From positions 1 to 50,496 of the forward strand of contig JBGVLO010000130.1 in the NCBI GenBank assembly GCA_045124315.1: a stretch of 50,496 bases of DNA, in the 5' to 3' direction. A model generated the notes under the pieces. It worked only from the letters and a program-made list of their open reading frames with translations. It was not told the origin of the DNA and did no database searches. Position 1 is the stretch's first letter. Each line of letters begins with the position of its first letter. The position numbers and the translations under genes are program-made. Source of the stretch: CAG-411 sp045124315 (GTDB taxonomy: Bacteria > Bacillota > Clostridia > Lachnospirales > Lachnospiraceae). Of this stretch, positions 19,001-27,888 are shown piece by piece.

Positions 19001-19201
19001 GAAGGTGGCAAAAAAGCATACAAATACAGCTTTAAGCTTACGAATAAGGCCGGAAAAGTAGTTGCAAAAAAGACACAAGCAAAGAATAAATGGACATGGA
19101 AAGCAACGAAAAAAGGAAAATATAACTTGAAAGTAACTGTATCGGACCAGTTAGGAAGATCAGTTTCCAAAACAATTAAGAACATTACGGTTCAGAAATA
19201 A
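16031..19201 (+). CDS. pulA: Secreted type I pullulanase with C-terminal Ig-like modules
   Basis: A 1056-residue debranching enzyme cutting alpha-1,6 links in pullulan and starch. Signal peptide about residues 1-41 (cut near VAKA). A CBM48-like domain (about 65-180, TTFKVWSPEADKMKLTLYE) is followed by the GH13 barrel. The pullulanase signature appears as YNWGYNP near residue 274; the usual form is YNWGYDP. Catalytic residues expected from the family are the Asp in DGFRFDLMG (about 395), the Glu in YGEGW (about 427) and the Asp in SCHDN (about 532). A Thr/Ala/Pro/Val linker (about 830-865) leads to two Ig-like modules (875-1056), the last strongly basic. No LPXTG or SLH motif. It has its own promoter and terminator between the starch-binding protein and a second pullulanase. 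Confidence 0.92.
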   Translation: MKHGVAKRALGVVMASAMVATTMGSIPGVEWKSTQVAKAAGGDALYVTSTDYYNAKYDEEHAYNGDDLGCTYTKEKTTFKVWSPEADKMKLTLYETGSDQEEGARKIDTIDMTKGEKGVWTYEYQGEDDLNGTYYTYRAVIDGVSYGETADPYAKAVGVNGDRSMVVDLDSTDPDGWDQDTTNREESRLSEIVVWEVHVRDFSIDASSGVSEENRGKFKAFTEKDTTVNGEGKVASCVNYLKQMGVTHVQLLPAFDYDDVDETKVTNEKSATNYNWGYNPKNYNCPDGSYSSNPYDGNVRIKEMKEMIQALHKAGIKVIMDVVYNHTYATADSCFNKIMPDYYYKLTTTSAGKVVYNDESGCGNATRSDSAMFKKYMMDSLEYWVDEYHIDGFRFDLMGIHASDTMNAIREDLDEKFGENTIVMYGEGWTGGGYEENSCYKTYCRNLDDGIGYFNDQIRDAIKGETGPEKVGQIGFAQQNFGLTDKTTDHEKFPTSVFGGIMGSVGKNTSNWWMWRAYWSDTSNRVISYDSCHDNMTVWDKFVESLNIQKGEALDFNTTDQKLINMSRMTAGYLLTSHGGTFLHAGEEFARTKGGDHNSYKSGDNVNALDWNRVQTYAGVTNYYQGMIDIRKAFSGFRNVITEKKDGKVVEENTATGFFNNENVDGSNITQIDEFTEVVPGPDSGKIQSTVNSIGYYLSNDKNGEWSQVAVLLNNTMKDKIAVLSAQDQSTQWVIVSDGKQASVEGVATTEGNEVVVPAKSVVVAVPKNTFDSVSLTATGKLVKDYDVTKEEDLGASKEEEPGDNENTGDNENTGDVIDDEDNGSLTIIPYVTTAPTATVAPTVAPTATVAPTATVAPTATVVPTAVPSTVSAIQITGVTITPADGLFPNQPITVEATVTGGNGKNTYSFCFYNGATKVAAFEDIAESKCQFVPEKAGAYTVIVSAKDSEGRTAESTQSFTVAKELKAVSLKASKKKIKKGKTLTFTMKVEGGKKAYKYSFKLTNKAGKVVAKKTQAKNKWTWKATKKGKYNLKVTVSDQLGRSVSKTIKNITVQK

Positions 19202-19213
19202 GAATAAGAGAAA

Positions 19214-19250
19214 GGTCGTTTGTGCCATATGGTGCAGACGGCTTTTTTTG
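19214..19250 (+). terminator. Terminator after the first pullulanase gene
   Basis: Arms GTCGTTTGTGCC and GGTGCAGACGGC (with G-T pairs) around ATAT, followed by TTTTTTTG. A CTGAACAGTAA copy follows directly at 19255-19265. Confidence 0.8.
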
Positions 19251-19305
19251 TCCTCTGAACAGTAATAAAATGTTACAAAAGTTTTACAAAAATATCCAAA
19301 AAATC

Positions 19306-19334
19306 TTTACTTTTGTAACAAAATTTAGTATAAT
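19306..19334 (+). promoter_or_regulatory. Promoter of the second pullulanase gene, dyad in the spacer
   Basis: -35 TTTACT (19306-19311), 17-base spacer, consensus -10 TATAAT (19329-19334). The spacer holds TTTTGTAACAAAA (19311-19323), and related half-sites (TGTTACAAAA, TTTTACAAAA) lie at 19271-19291. The same dyad type is in the promoter of the starch-binding protein gene, so the two are probably controlled together. The leader of about 130 bases has no recognised structure. Confidence 0.7.
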
Positions 19335-19472
19335 TAATAAAGATAAATAGATGAGAAATAGAGAACTGTATTACAATTCAATAACCTGCTGAGAAAAGCC
19401 GATTAGGATTCCGAAGATTAGGGTTGTGGATAGGAAGAGTTCTCTATTGTTTTGTTTGAAAGGAGATTAAAC

Positions 19473-22400
19473 ATGGCAAAGAATGTTTTAAGACGCGCGT
19501 ATGCCATCGCGTTGGCTGCATCAATTGGTGCAGGTATCTTGCCACAGGGAAGCTTTGCAGCGACTAGTGAAATCGATGATATGATCCCTGTAAATGTGGA
19601 AGCAACTAATTTGAATGCCAATGAGACCAGATATGAAGGTGAAAGCGGTCAAAGTGGATTGAATTACACACTTGTGAACAAAAATGGAGCAGTGAGTGGA
19701 GCCGAGAGTACCTATTTCAGCCCGAGTGACGATGCCGCAAAAAAATATGAAGGAAATGATTTAGGATGTGTGTATACGAAGGAATCTACAACTTTCAAAG
19801 TATGGTCTCCTACTGCTTCAAAGGTTACTTTGTGCAGATACACAAAAGGAACTGCAGAAGAGGCCGGTTCTAAGCTTATTGAAGAGAAAGAGATGACAAA
19901 AGATAGTCAGAATGTATGGTCATGTAAGGTAGACGGAGATATTGTGAATACATATTATACCTATAAGGTGACAAACAACGGAAATACTTCTGAAGCAGTG
20001 GATATATATGCAAAAGCGGTTGGTGCCAATGGAAAGCGTGCCATGGTAGTTGACCTTGACAGTACAGATCCTGAGAATTGGGATACAGACTATAAGAGAA
20101 GTCCACAGAGAATTTCAGATGTGATCACCTGGGAAGTGCATGTGAATGATTTTTCTAACCAGGGAAGTAAAGCAGGATTTTCGGATGAGTATAAAGGAAA
20201 GTATCTTGCATTTTCTGAGGATGGAACGAAATTGTCAGGTACCGATTATGAAACAGGAATTGCGTATTTGAAAAAATTGGGTATTACACATGTACAGATT
20301 ATGCCAATGTACGATTATGGTTCTGTAGATGAGACAAAAGCCGGACAGACAGATTCCAACTACAACTGGGGATATGATCCTGTGAACTTTAATGCTCCGG
20401 AAGGTTCATATTCTACCAATCCATATGACGGAAATGTTCGAATCAAAGAAATGAAGCAAATGATTCAGGCATTACACGATGCAGGAATTAAGGTTATTAT
20501 GGATGTGGTTTATAACCATACCTATTGCAAAGACGGTCAGGAAATGGCGTTCTTTGACGACATTGTTCCAGGATATTATTATCGTTCCGATAGCAAGGGA
20601 TATACAAATGGATCCGGTTGTGGAAACGAAGTCCGTACGCAGGCATACATGGCAAATAAGTTCATTCGCGAATCTATGTTATACTGGGCAAGTGAATATA
20701 ACCTGGACGGTTTTCGTCTGGATTTGATGGGATTGTATGATACAACAACCATGAAAGATATCCGAAATGACATGGATGCAGCATTTGGTAAGGATAATAT
20801 TGTGATTTACGGAGAAGGCTGGGGATGTATGGTCACACCAAGTTATGGTGCCGGTAAATGGAATTCATGGACCTTGGCAGATAGTAACATTGGATTATTT
20901 AACGATTCGGGAAGAGACTGTATTCATGGTACAGCTAATGCAGATCATGTAGGTCAGATTGGTATGTTACAGCAGAATATTTCAACAGGTAAAGGAACAG
21001 AAGGAGACAAATATCCTCTTTCGCTGTATGGAATGCTTCAAGGTGCTGCTGGTAGAAGTCAGGATCAATGGTGGATGTGGAGAGCATACTGTTTTAAAAA
21101 CTCAGATCAGTCAGTGTCCTATTCATCCTGTCATGATAATATGGCATTGTGGGACAAGCTTGCAGAGACTATTTCAGATAACGGAACATTAGTTAAATTA
21201 AATAAAATGAATGCGGGAATTCTTTTCAGTTGTCATGGTGGAACCTTTATTCAGGCAGGAGAAGAGTTTGGACGTTCGAAAGATGGTATTGAAAATAGTT
21301 ATTCTTCCGGTGCAAGAGTGAATCAGCTGGATTGGACACGGGTGAAAGATTACCAGGAGATTGTAGATTTCTACAAGGGAATGATCGCCATTCGAAAAGC
21401 ATTTTCTGGATTTCGAACAGTTTACACCTCTGCAAGTGAGAACTTGCCGGCAAACAATACAAATGGTGGATTCCAGACAGTAGGTAATAATAATATGACC
21501 AATGTAGAAGGATTTAATGATTGTTCCAATCGTGTAATCCATAAGATAGGTTTCTATTTAAGTAATAACGTTAGTGGTGAATGGAACAAGATTGCGGTGT
21601 TAATGAACAATGATACAACAGACGCAACAGCAACGTTATCCGGTGCTTCTTCTTGGGTCTTAGTATCCAATGGTAAAAAAGCATCGGTAGAGGGTGTAGA
21701 AACTGTAAATGGTAATAATATTACAGTGCCAGGCAAGTCTGTAGTCGTAGCGGTACCAAAGGATACCTTTGACGCCAACCCAAATCCTGGTGCATCAAAC
21801 CAAAATAGCGCGCCTACCATCAGTGTAGATTCCACTTCTATTTCTGTTAATCCGGGAGAAACAGTAAGTTTCCAGGTAACCACAAAGGATGCAGATGGGG
21901 ATACAGTTACAGTATCTTGTACAGGACTTCCAGAAGGTGCAGCGTTTGATCCTGCTACGGGAATGTTCAACTGGGAGAGTGCTGTAATCGGAACTTATGC
22001 TGTTAAATTGAAAGCAACGGATGGTACTGTAACAACAGAGAAGACAGTAACCATTACAGTTGCAGATCCTTCTGATTCCTTAAAGCAATATGTAAAGGAG
22101 ATTGAGGAGGAACAGCTGGCAGAAGCGGATTTTACAGCAAAAACATGGGAAGACCTCAATACTGCATTGACAAATGCAAAGGCAGCCAATGAAAATACCT
22201 CAGCAGAAGAACTTGCAAACTTAAAGAGCGCATTGGAAAAAGCGCATAAAGCAGCAAAGGCAGAGAAGGATGCAAATGCTGCATTGACTACTTCTCTTGC
22301 AGAGGCAAAGAAAGCATATCAAAGTGCAGACACAGAAGCAAACGATGCAGCGCTTCTTTCTGATATGGATACTGTCATCAAAGAGGCAGAAGCCTTGCTT

Positions 22401-23996
22401 ACAAGCAAAGGAACTGTAGTTGCCTATATCGCTGCAAAAGAGAATTTAGAGGATTGTGTCAATTCTCTTGCACAGGGAGAAGCCGGTGGAAAAATTTATG
22501 TTTCCACTACCCTTAGCAATCCACATATTTATGCATGGAAGGGATCTGGTGATTCTGCAACGAAACTTTTGGGTAAATGGCCGGGAACTGCTTTGACTGA
22601 GAAGGATGCCAATGGCCAATTTGTGATTGACTGTGATACAACTGGTACCTACAATATTATTATCAATGATGGAACGGAATCTGGAGGTGCACAGACTGCT
22701 GATATCGAAAATGTTTCCGGTGTGGTCACTATTAAGGTGGAATCGACAGGTGCTGATAATGGAACCAATGTAATACATAAACATACGGTAGAATGCAAAG
22801 CAGCAGGAGTTAGTACTCCAAAGATTTTTAAGACAAGTCTAGAGGCTGCAATTGAAAAAGCAGGTACCTTCCAGGCCCAGTACTATACAGAAGAAAGTTT
22901 TGCAACCTTACAGTCAGAGATTACAAAAGCTCAGGGTGTTGTTGATAAAACAGATGCAACACAGCTTGCGATCAATCAGGCAGCAAGAACATTGAGAGCA
23001 GCCTATGTTGGTTTGGTTGTAAAAAACAATGTGACACTTCCGGATGAAACGGAAGAACCAGATGTTACAGAAACTCCAACAGCAGGTACACCTACTCCTG
23101 GAAACGAGAGTACACCGGTTCCGGGTACTAGTACAGAACCAACGGTATCGAATGAACCGGATTTGGATAACACACCAGAAGTGGGAACCCATACAAATGC
23201 TCCAATCGTATCTGAAAATCCAGGCAATACCATTGCACCAAATTCATCGGATGATCCAGATAGAACAATGGCACCGGGAAGTACAAATGCTGTGACAAAT
23301 ACAAATGCACCGGGAAATATAGATTTAGCAGTGACGGATGCTCCGTCAGGACAGACACAGGCACCGGCTACACAACAGCCAACAGCAACCAGTAGTAGTG
23401 CTCCTGTAAATCCAACTTCAACTCCTGCTGCGGAAACGAAGAGCTTACAAATTACTTCTTTCCAGGTGTCACCGGAAACTTACCAGGTTCTGAACCAGGA
23501 TATTCGTGCAAAAGTAGAAGCAACAGGTGGAACCGGAAGTTTACAGTATAAATTCGAAGTGATCAGCGGAGAGGTTGTTATCGAGAAACAGGATTATAGT
23601 ACAGAGACTTCATTTGTATACAATGCGGAAAAAGTAGGCACCTTAAGAATCCGGGTAACCGTAAAGGACGGAACAGATGAAGTATCTGAGGAAGAGAAGA
23701 TTGTGGTAGTTTCAAAGAAACTGGCAATTAAGATAAAACAGAAGATTAGGAATAATAAACCGGGTAAGAAAACCGTACTTACACTTCAGGTAGCTGGAAC
23801 TGGTGGAAAAGCACCGTACAAGTACAAATATGTCATTACAAATGCAAAAGGAAAGACTTTGAAAATGTATGGATATTCTTCTGTGAAGAACAGGAAACTG
23901 TCTCTTTCAAAAAAGGGTACCTATAAGATCAAGGTATTCGTAAAAGACAGCTTAGGTGTAGTCACAACTAAGACTGTTAGTATTAGAAAAAAATAA
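19473..23996 (+). CDS. Very large secreted multi-module pullulanase
   Basis: A 1507-residue secreted enzyme. Signal peptide about residues 1-29 (cut near SFA). A CBM48-like domain (about 100-210) precedes the GH13 type I pullulanase barrel. YNWGYDP is near residue 297, the nucleophile Asp in DGFRLDLMG near 416, the acid Glu in YGEGW near 447, and Asp in SCHDN near 553. After the barrel come a cadherin/He_PIG-type domain (about 780-870, with DADGDTVTVSCTGLPEGAAF) and two FIVAR-like helical segments (about 885-1000 and 1120-1190). Between them is a CBM26-like starch-binding module (about 1005-1100, HIYAWKGSGDSATKLLGKWPG). A long Thr/Pro linker and two Ig-like modules (about 1325-1507), the last very basic, finish the protein. 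ATG 19473 follows AAAGGAG by 7 bases. It resembles cell-surface amylopullulanases of gut Clostridia. Confidence 0.9.
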   Translation: MAKNVLRRAYAIALAASIGAGILPQGSFAATSEIDDMIPVNVEATNLNANETRYEGESGQSGLNYTLVNKNGAVSGAESTYFSPSDDAAKKYEGNDLGCVYTKESTTFKVWSPTASKVTLCRYTKGTAEEAGSKLIEEKEMTKDSQNVWSCKVDGDIVNTYYTYKVTNNGNTSEAVDIYAKAVGANGKRAMVVDLDSTDPENWDTDYKRSPQRISDVITWEVHVNDFSNQGSKAGFSDEYKGKYLAFSEDGTKLSGTDYETGIAYLKKLGITHVQIMPMYDYGSVDETKAGQTDSNYNWGYDPVNFNAPEGSYSTNPYDGNVRIKEMKQMIQALHDAGIKVIMDVVYNHTYCKDGQEMAFFDDIVPGYYYRSDSKGYTNGSGCGNEVRTQAYMANKFIRESMLYWASEYNLDGFRLDLMGLYDTTTMKDIRNDMDAAFGKDNIVIYGEGWGCMVTPSYGAGKWNSWTLADSNIGLFNDSGRDCIHGTANADHVGQIGMLQQNISTGKGTEGDKYPLSLYGMLQGAAGRSQDQWWMWRAYCFKNSDQSVSYSSCHDNMALWDKLAETISDNGTLVKLNKMNAGILFSCHGGTFIQAGEEFGRSKDGIENSYSSGARVNQLDWTRVKDYQEIVDFYKGMIAIRKAFSGFRTVYTSASENLPANNTNGGFQTVGNNNMTNVEGFNDCSNRVIHKIGFYLSNNVSGEWNKIAVLMNNDTTDATATLSGASSWVLVSNGKKASVEGVETVNGNNITVPGKSVVVAVPKDTFDANPNPGASNQNSAPTISVDSTSISVNPGETVSFQVTTKDADGDTVTVSCTGLPEGAAFDPATGMFNWESAVIGTYAVKLKATDGTVTTEKTVTITVADPSDSLKQYVKEIEEEQLAEADFTAKTWEDLNTALTNAKAANENTSAEELANLKSALEKAHKAAKAEKDANAALTTSLAEAKKAYQSADTEANDAALLSDMDTVIKEAEALLTSKGTVVAYIAAKENLEDCVNSLAQGEAGGKIYVSTTLSNPHIYAWKGSGDSATKLLGKWPGTALTEKDANGQFVIDCDTTGTYNIIINDGTESGGAQTADIENVSGVVTIKVESTGADNGTNVIHKHTVECKAAGVSTPKIFKTSLEAAIEKAGTFQAQYYTEESFATLQSEITKAQGVVDKTDATQLAINQAARTLRAAYVGLVVKNNVTLPDETEEPDVTETPTAGTPTPGNESTPVPGTSTEPTVSNEPDLDNTPEVGTHTNAPIVSENPGNTIAPNSSDDPDRTMAPGSTNAVTNTNAPGNIDLAVTDAPSGQTQAPATQQPTATSSSAPVNPTSTPAAETKSLQITSFQVSPETYQVLNQDIRAKVEATGGTGSLQYKFEVISGEVVIEKQDYSTETSFVYNAEKVGTLRIRVTVKDGTDEVSEEEKIVVVSKKLAIKIKQKIRNNKPGKKTVLTLQVAGTGGKAPYKYKYVITNAKGKTLKMYGYSSVKNRKLSLSKKGTYKIKVFVKDSLGVVTTKTVSIRKK

Positions 23997-24030
23997 CAAA
24001 TAAAATGGGGAAAAAGAAATTTCCATACAG

Positions 24031-24070
24031 GAAAAATCGCTGGAGTCGTGAGGCTTCAGCGATTTTTTTC
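24031..24070 (+). terminator. Terminator after the second pullulanase gene
   Basis: AAAAATCGCTGgAG and CTtCAGCGATTTTTTTC form a long stem with an 8-base loop and a T-run, about 35 bases after the stop. Confidence 0.9.
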
Positions 24071-24127
24071 TATATTGGAAGTTGAAGTGGAGTTGTACAC
24101 TTTGTTTTTCGTTCATAATCTGTTGCA

Positions 24128-24157
24128 TTGTGTCGAAATTAGAAAATGTGCTATAAT
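24128..24157 (+). promoter_or_regulatory. Promoter for the phosphodiesterase and arylsulfotransferase-like genes
   Basis: An extended -10 (TGCTATAAT, TATAAT at 24152-24157) with a moderate -35 TTGTGT (24128-24133) at 18 bases, 41 bases before the start codon at 24199. Confidence 0.65.
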
Positions 24158-24198
24158 ATTGGTATGAGGAAGAACACAAGCAGAGGAAATGATGGCGT

Positions 24199-26055
24199 AT
24201 GAAAGAAAACATAAGGAAAATACAAAAAAAGATAGAGCAACATATGCATGTGAGTAAGGGGATTGAAGAAAATTGGAGGCAGGTCTGGGTTCAGTATCGT
24301 ATTTTGTATTTAATACTGTTGATTTATATTGTAACATCTGCCATGTTATTGGAACCTTTTTTTGCGTGGAGCTTAAGAGTGTTGTTAAAGTATAAAGGCT
24401 ATAGCTATATTACTACTGAAATGATGGCTGATTTCTTTTCTAGTCCGGTTATTTGGATTGGATTGCTGGCTATGATACTTGTGATATGTACGTTGACCAT
24501 GCTTTTGCAAGTGTTTACTTATGAGTACATTGTACTTATAAAAAGAGAGAGGCAAAAGAGTGTACGCAGGGCTTTTTTGAGAAGCTTGAATTTTTGCATA
24601 GATGCCTGGAGGAATAGGAAGATTGGGATTGTGCTTTTTATTGCAGGAAATGCAGTTTTTCAAAATCTGGTTATTATACTACTGGCCATCCGATTTGTTC
24701 CTGATGTGTGGTACATTATTCTGGCTATTCTGAAAATAACAGGCGTAAGAGTCGGGGTGGTTGTTGGAATCATTGTGTTGCTGATTTACTACTTTTTGAA
24801 TTTTTACACAATTGCTTATATGATATATGAGAACAGAGAATGGAACGAGGCAAGAAAAATGAGTAGAGAGCTATTTTTTTCCAATAAGAAAAACTCTGTG
24901 TGTGGGTGGGGACTTCGTAACCTGCTAAATGGGTTGTTTTTATCGGGCCTTTTTATGGTTCTCATTACTGCCATTATCGGTTTAATCATGGTATTTGTAA
25001 CCAGAGAATTACGTATTGCAGTTTTCTGTACCGTACAGGATCATATGTATGTCCTTGTCCTGTTACTTGCTGTAATATTTGGTTTTGCTTCCCAAGTAAA
25101 TGGAAATCTTTGCACATTTGTCCAGGTTCGTGGGAGTATAGCACCAATTACCGTGTATCCAGGGGAAAAGGAGAAAGAACCGGAATTTTTGAAGAAAAGA
25201 TTGCTTGCGCTATTGATTTTTTTGTTGCTTGGTATGGATATTGTTGTGACCTATGACCGAATTCGAAATGGGGGAAGTGTCACATTGGAGCATCTGGGAA
25301 ATTTGCAGATTACGGCACATAGGGGAGATTCGGGAAATGCTCCTGAGAATACCTTACCTTCTGTTGAAAAGGGAATAGAGAGTGCGGCTGACTATATTGA
25401 AATCGATGTACAGGAAACTTTGGATGGCGTGGTTGTTTTGATGCACGATAGCACTTTGGCAAGAACTACGGGAGCAAAGCAGAGTGTAAGTTCACTTCGC
25501 TATGATCAACTGAAATATTTGGATGCAGGGGAGTGGTTTGGTCCGGAGTTTAAAGGAACACCAGTGCCTACCTTAGAGGAAGTGTTGAAGATCTGTAAGG
25601 GAAAATGTTGTTTGAATATTGAAATAAAAGGAAATAAAAAAACACCCGATTTGGAACAACATGTGGTAGATCTGATACATAAATATGATTTTACAAGACA
25701 GTGTGTAGTGACTTCTGTTTATAAGTCGTCTTTGATAAAAGTAAAAAATTATGACCCGGAAATTATGACTGGGTATATTCTATCTTCTGCATATGGTCGA
25801 TATTATTTAGACAAGGATATCGATTTCTTGAGTATGCGATCTACATTGGTAACAGAACGGATTGTTCGTTTGGCGCATACATATGGTAAGGAAGTGTATG
25901 TTTGGACTGTAAATAAGAAGCAGGAGGCCATATGGCTCAGTCAATTGGGAGTAGATAATATTATTACGGATCGACCAACTTATATTCGGAATGTTGTCTA
26001 TGGAAAAGAAAACAATGAAAACAGAATAAGCTTGATAAAGTTGATTTTACAGTAA
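24199..26055 (+). CDS. Membrane glycerophosphodiester phosphodiesterase
   Basis: A 618-residue protein that cleaves glycerophosphodiesters (or related polymers such as teichoic acid glycerophosphates) to glycerol-3-phosphate and an alcohol. Residues about 1-345 form a multi-pass membrane domain with about seven or eight hydrophobic segments, as in GDPD proteins carrying the membrane-domain extension. The catalytic TIM barrel starts at ITAHRGDSGNAPENT (about 372-386). Glu and Asp metal ligands are seen in YIEIDVQ (about 400), the second catalytic His in LMHDSTLARTT (about 413), and NIEIKG near 475. The C-terminal VWTVNK and IITDRP segments are typical. The catalytic domain probably faces outside. 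It is 17 bases before the next gene and shares its promoter and terminator. Confidence 0.92.
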   Translation: MKENIRKIQKKIEQHMHVSKGIEENWRQVWVQYRILYLILLIYIVTSAMLLEPFFAWSLRVLLKYKGYSYITTEMMADFFSSPVIWIGLLAMILVICTLTMLLQVFTYEYIVLIKRERQKSVRRAFLRSLNFCIDAWRNRKIGIVLFIAGNAVFQNLVIILLAIRFVPDVWYIILAILKITGVRVGVVVGIIVLLIYYFLNFYTIAYMIYENREWNEARKMSRELFFSNKKNSVCGWGLRNLLNGLFLSGLFMVLITAIIGLIMVFVTRELRIAVFCTVQDHMYVLVLLLAVIFGFASQVNGNLCTFVQVRGSIAPITVYPGEKEKEPEFLKKRLLALLIFLLLGMDIVVTYDRIRNGGSVTLEHLGNLQITAHRGDSGNAPENTLPSVEKGIESAADYIEIDVQETLDGVVVLMHDSTLARTTGAKQSVSSLRYDQLKYLDAGEWFGPEFKGTPVPTLEEVLKICKGKCCLNIEIKGNKKTPDLEQHVVDLIHKYDFTRQCVVTSVYKSSLIKVKNYDPEIMTGYILSSAYGRYYLDKDIDFLSMRSTLVTERIVRLAHTYGKEVYVWTVNKKQEAIWLSQLGVDNIITDRPTYIRNVVYGKENNENRISLIKLILQ

Positions 26056-26072
26056 AAGGAGAGGGAAACCAC

Positions 26073-27830
26073 ATGAAGAAAACATTGTTAGTTGCTTTGA
26101 TCACCAGTACAGTAATGGTGGCAGTATTAGGTACAGGAAGCTTTTTTCTTTATAAGCAGAGTGAGAAGATTAAAGATGAACAGGACAAAGCAGTACAGGA
26201 AGAATTAGACATTTTTTTGGAGGATGTAGACAAAGAAGTCTTTGACAGCAGAGAACTAAATGAGATTCACACGGATATGAATGACACGCCACTTTCGTCC
26301 GTTTACAGTGAGGAGTACACTGCACAGCAGAATAAGAGGATTAAGAAGAACAAAAAGAAGAACCTGTATGATTTTGAAAGTCCAATGTGGATTTGGAACG
26401 TATATGGAACCAATAATCTGTCTATGTACACCTATTTTAAGACAAAACAGGCAGCTTATGTTCGATACACCATTCAGGTGGAAGATTCCGGTGTGCCGAA
26501 TTTTACAAGAACCCTGTACAATGGAGAAGAAGGAAATGTGACCAGAGAGCATGAATATCAGCTTACGGGATTTGTTCCGGGATGTTTGAATTATCTCATG
26601 TTGGAATTGTACGATGAAAAAGATAATTTTCTCAATCGTAAGGTATATACCATTCAGGTGCCTAAACTCAAATCAGGAGCCAAAACAAAATTAGAGCTGG
26701 CTTCTGGAAGGAGTGAGGAACAGATTACGAATGGATTGTATACGGTGTTTGGAAAAGAAAATATATGGCTGTACGATAACAGTGGTGTTCTAAGAGGGGA
26801 AATTCCTTTGAAGGAACGTTCTTCTCAAAAAATGTTACAGGAAAAAGAAGGTTTGATTTATGCCACTTCCAAAAGCGAAATTGTAAAGGTGGGAAGACTA
26901 GGACAAATCCAAAAAATATATAGTCTGGGTGCTTATGAGCAGTATGAGGATTTTTTATATAACGGATATGGGAAGTTGTGGATTATGGTCAGTAAATCTG
27001 GGAAAACAACAAAATCCGTAAAAGACACTGTGATTTCATTAGATTTAAAAACAAAAGAAGTGAAAGAACTCTTTTCCATGGAAAAGTTACTTCCTAAGAT
27101 GGAAAAGAAAGCAAAAAGACAAAAAGGGCAGAAAACCTTTGATTGGGTGAATCTCAACGGGATTACGCAGGTAAATAGTGATGAATTGCTGGTTAGTTCA
27201 AAGGAGTTATCTTCTATTTTTAAGGTGGTTAAGATTAATAGTAGGGAACCACGCATTTCTTTTATCATTGGAGAAAAGGAGATTTGGAAGAATTCTGGAT
27301 ATGAGAAAAAACTATTAGAAAAACAAGGACAGAAAGAAGCTGATGAGGAGCAACAGAGCCAGCAGGAAGAGAGTGTTCTGAACCTGGGAGATGCAAAGGA
27401 AGTGTTCTATGCTACCTTTGGTCAGACTTGGTTAGAGAAGCAATCGGGAAGTGGCCTGGGAGAAGGACAGTATTATCTTTATGTCTGGGACAGTAATTAT
27501 GGAAATTCTCCTACTAGAAAAGATATGAAATGGAGCCGGTATAGAGGAGTAGGAACAGACAAGAGAGAAGCAAGATATTCATACATACAAAAATATCTCG
27601 TAGATGAGAATTCAGCTCTTTATAATTTAGAGGATACCATAAAAGTAGAGTATACAAAGGAACAGGGGAGTACGCAATTCTACGGAAACGATCGAATCGA
27701 CAATTATGGATATGTGGGAGCATATGCAGAGTACGACAAAAATGGGCAGTTGTTACGAAAATTTACCCACGGTTTGTCTGGAATTTATCGTGTGGAAAAA
27801 TTAGCTTACAAAGAATTTTGGTATCAGTAA
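26073..27830 (+). CDS. Arylsulfotransferase-fold (ASST-like) membrane-anchored protein, probably not a sulfotransferase
   Basis: A 585-residue protein with one N-terminal membrane anchor (residues about 4-27) and an outward-facing remainder. Residues about 115-210 look like the Ig-like N-terminal domain of arylsulfate sulfotransferases, followed by a propeller. DWVNLNGITQVNSDELLVSS (357-376) lines up with the family segment DWxHxNxxxY...IVSSR. By memory of that family, His is replaced by Asn360, the Arg after SS by Lys, and the sulfated His of the GQH motif by Thr452 in FGQTWLE; the later DNG becomes DSNYG. Therefore sulfotransferase activity is doubtful and a binding or altered catalytic role is more likely. 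A Glu/Gln/Lys-rich insert (about 415-435) is present. It is in an operon with the phosphodiesterase and ends at a strong terminator. Confidence 0.65.
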   Translation: MKKTLLVALITSTVMVAVLGTGSFFLYKQSEKIKDEQDKAVQEELDIFLEDVDKEVFDSRELNEIHTDMNDTPLSSVYSEEYTAQQNKRIKKNKKKNLYDFESPMWIWNVYGTNNLSMYTYFKTKQAAYVRYTIQVEDSGVPNFTRTLYNGEEGNVTREHEYQLTGFVPGCLNYLMLELYDEKDNFLNRKVYTIQVPKLKSGAKTKLELASGRSEEQITNGLYTVFGKENIWLYDNSGVLRGEIPLKERSSQKMLQEKEGLIYATSKSEIVKVGRLGQIQKIYSLGAYEQYEDFLYNGYGKLWIMVSKSGKTTKSVKDTVISLDLKTKEVKELFSMEKLLPKMEKKAKRQKGQKTFDWVNLNGITQVNSDELLVSSKELSSIFKVVKINSREPRISFIIGEKEIWKNSGYEKKLLEKQGQKEADEEQQSQQEESVLNLGDAKEVFYATFGQTWLEKQSGSGLGEGQYYLYVWDSNYGNSPTRKDMKWSRYRGVGTDKREARYSYIQKYLVDENSALYNLEDTIKVEYTKEQGSTQFYGNDRIDNYGYVGAYAEYDKNGQLLRKFTHGLSGIYRVEKLAYKEFWYQ

Positions 27831-27888
27831 AACAACAAGGATGTGAGCGTTCACATATTTGTGAACACTCACGTCCTTGTTGTTTTAT
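27831..27888 (+). terminator. Long-stem terminator after the ASST-like gene
   Basis: 25-base arms (27831-27855 and 27860-27884; AACAACAAGGA pairing with TCCTTGTTGTT) with two mismatches and a 4-base loop, immediately after the stop codon. The 3' arm ends TTGTTGTTTT, giving a T-rich tail. Confidence 0.75.

Noticed and set aside
18644..19185. Two minus-strand frames opposite the C-terminus of the first pullulanase
   Set aside because: Phe/Leu-rich reading produced by the reverse of Lys-rich codons; no ribosome sites.
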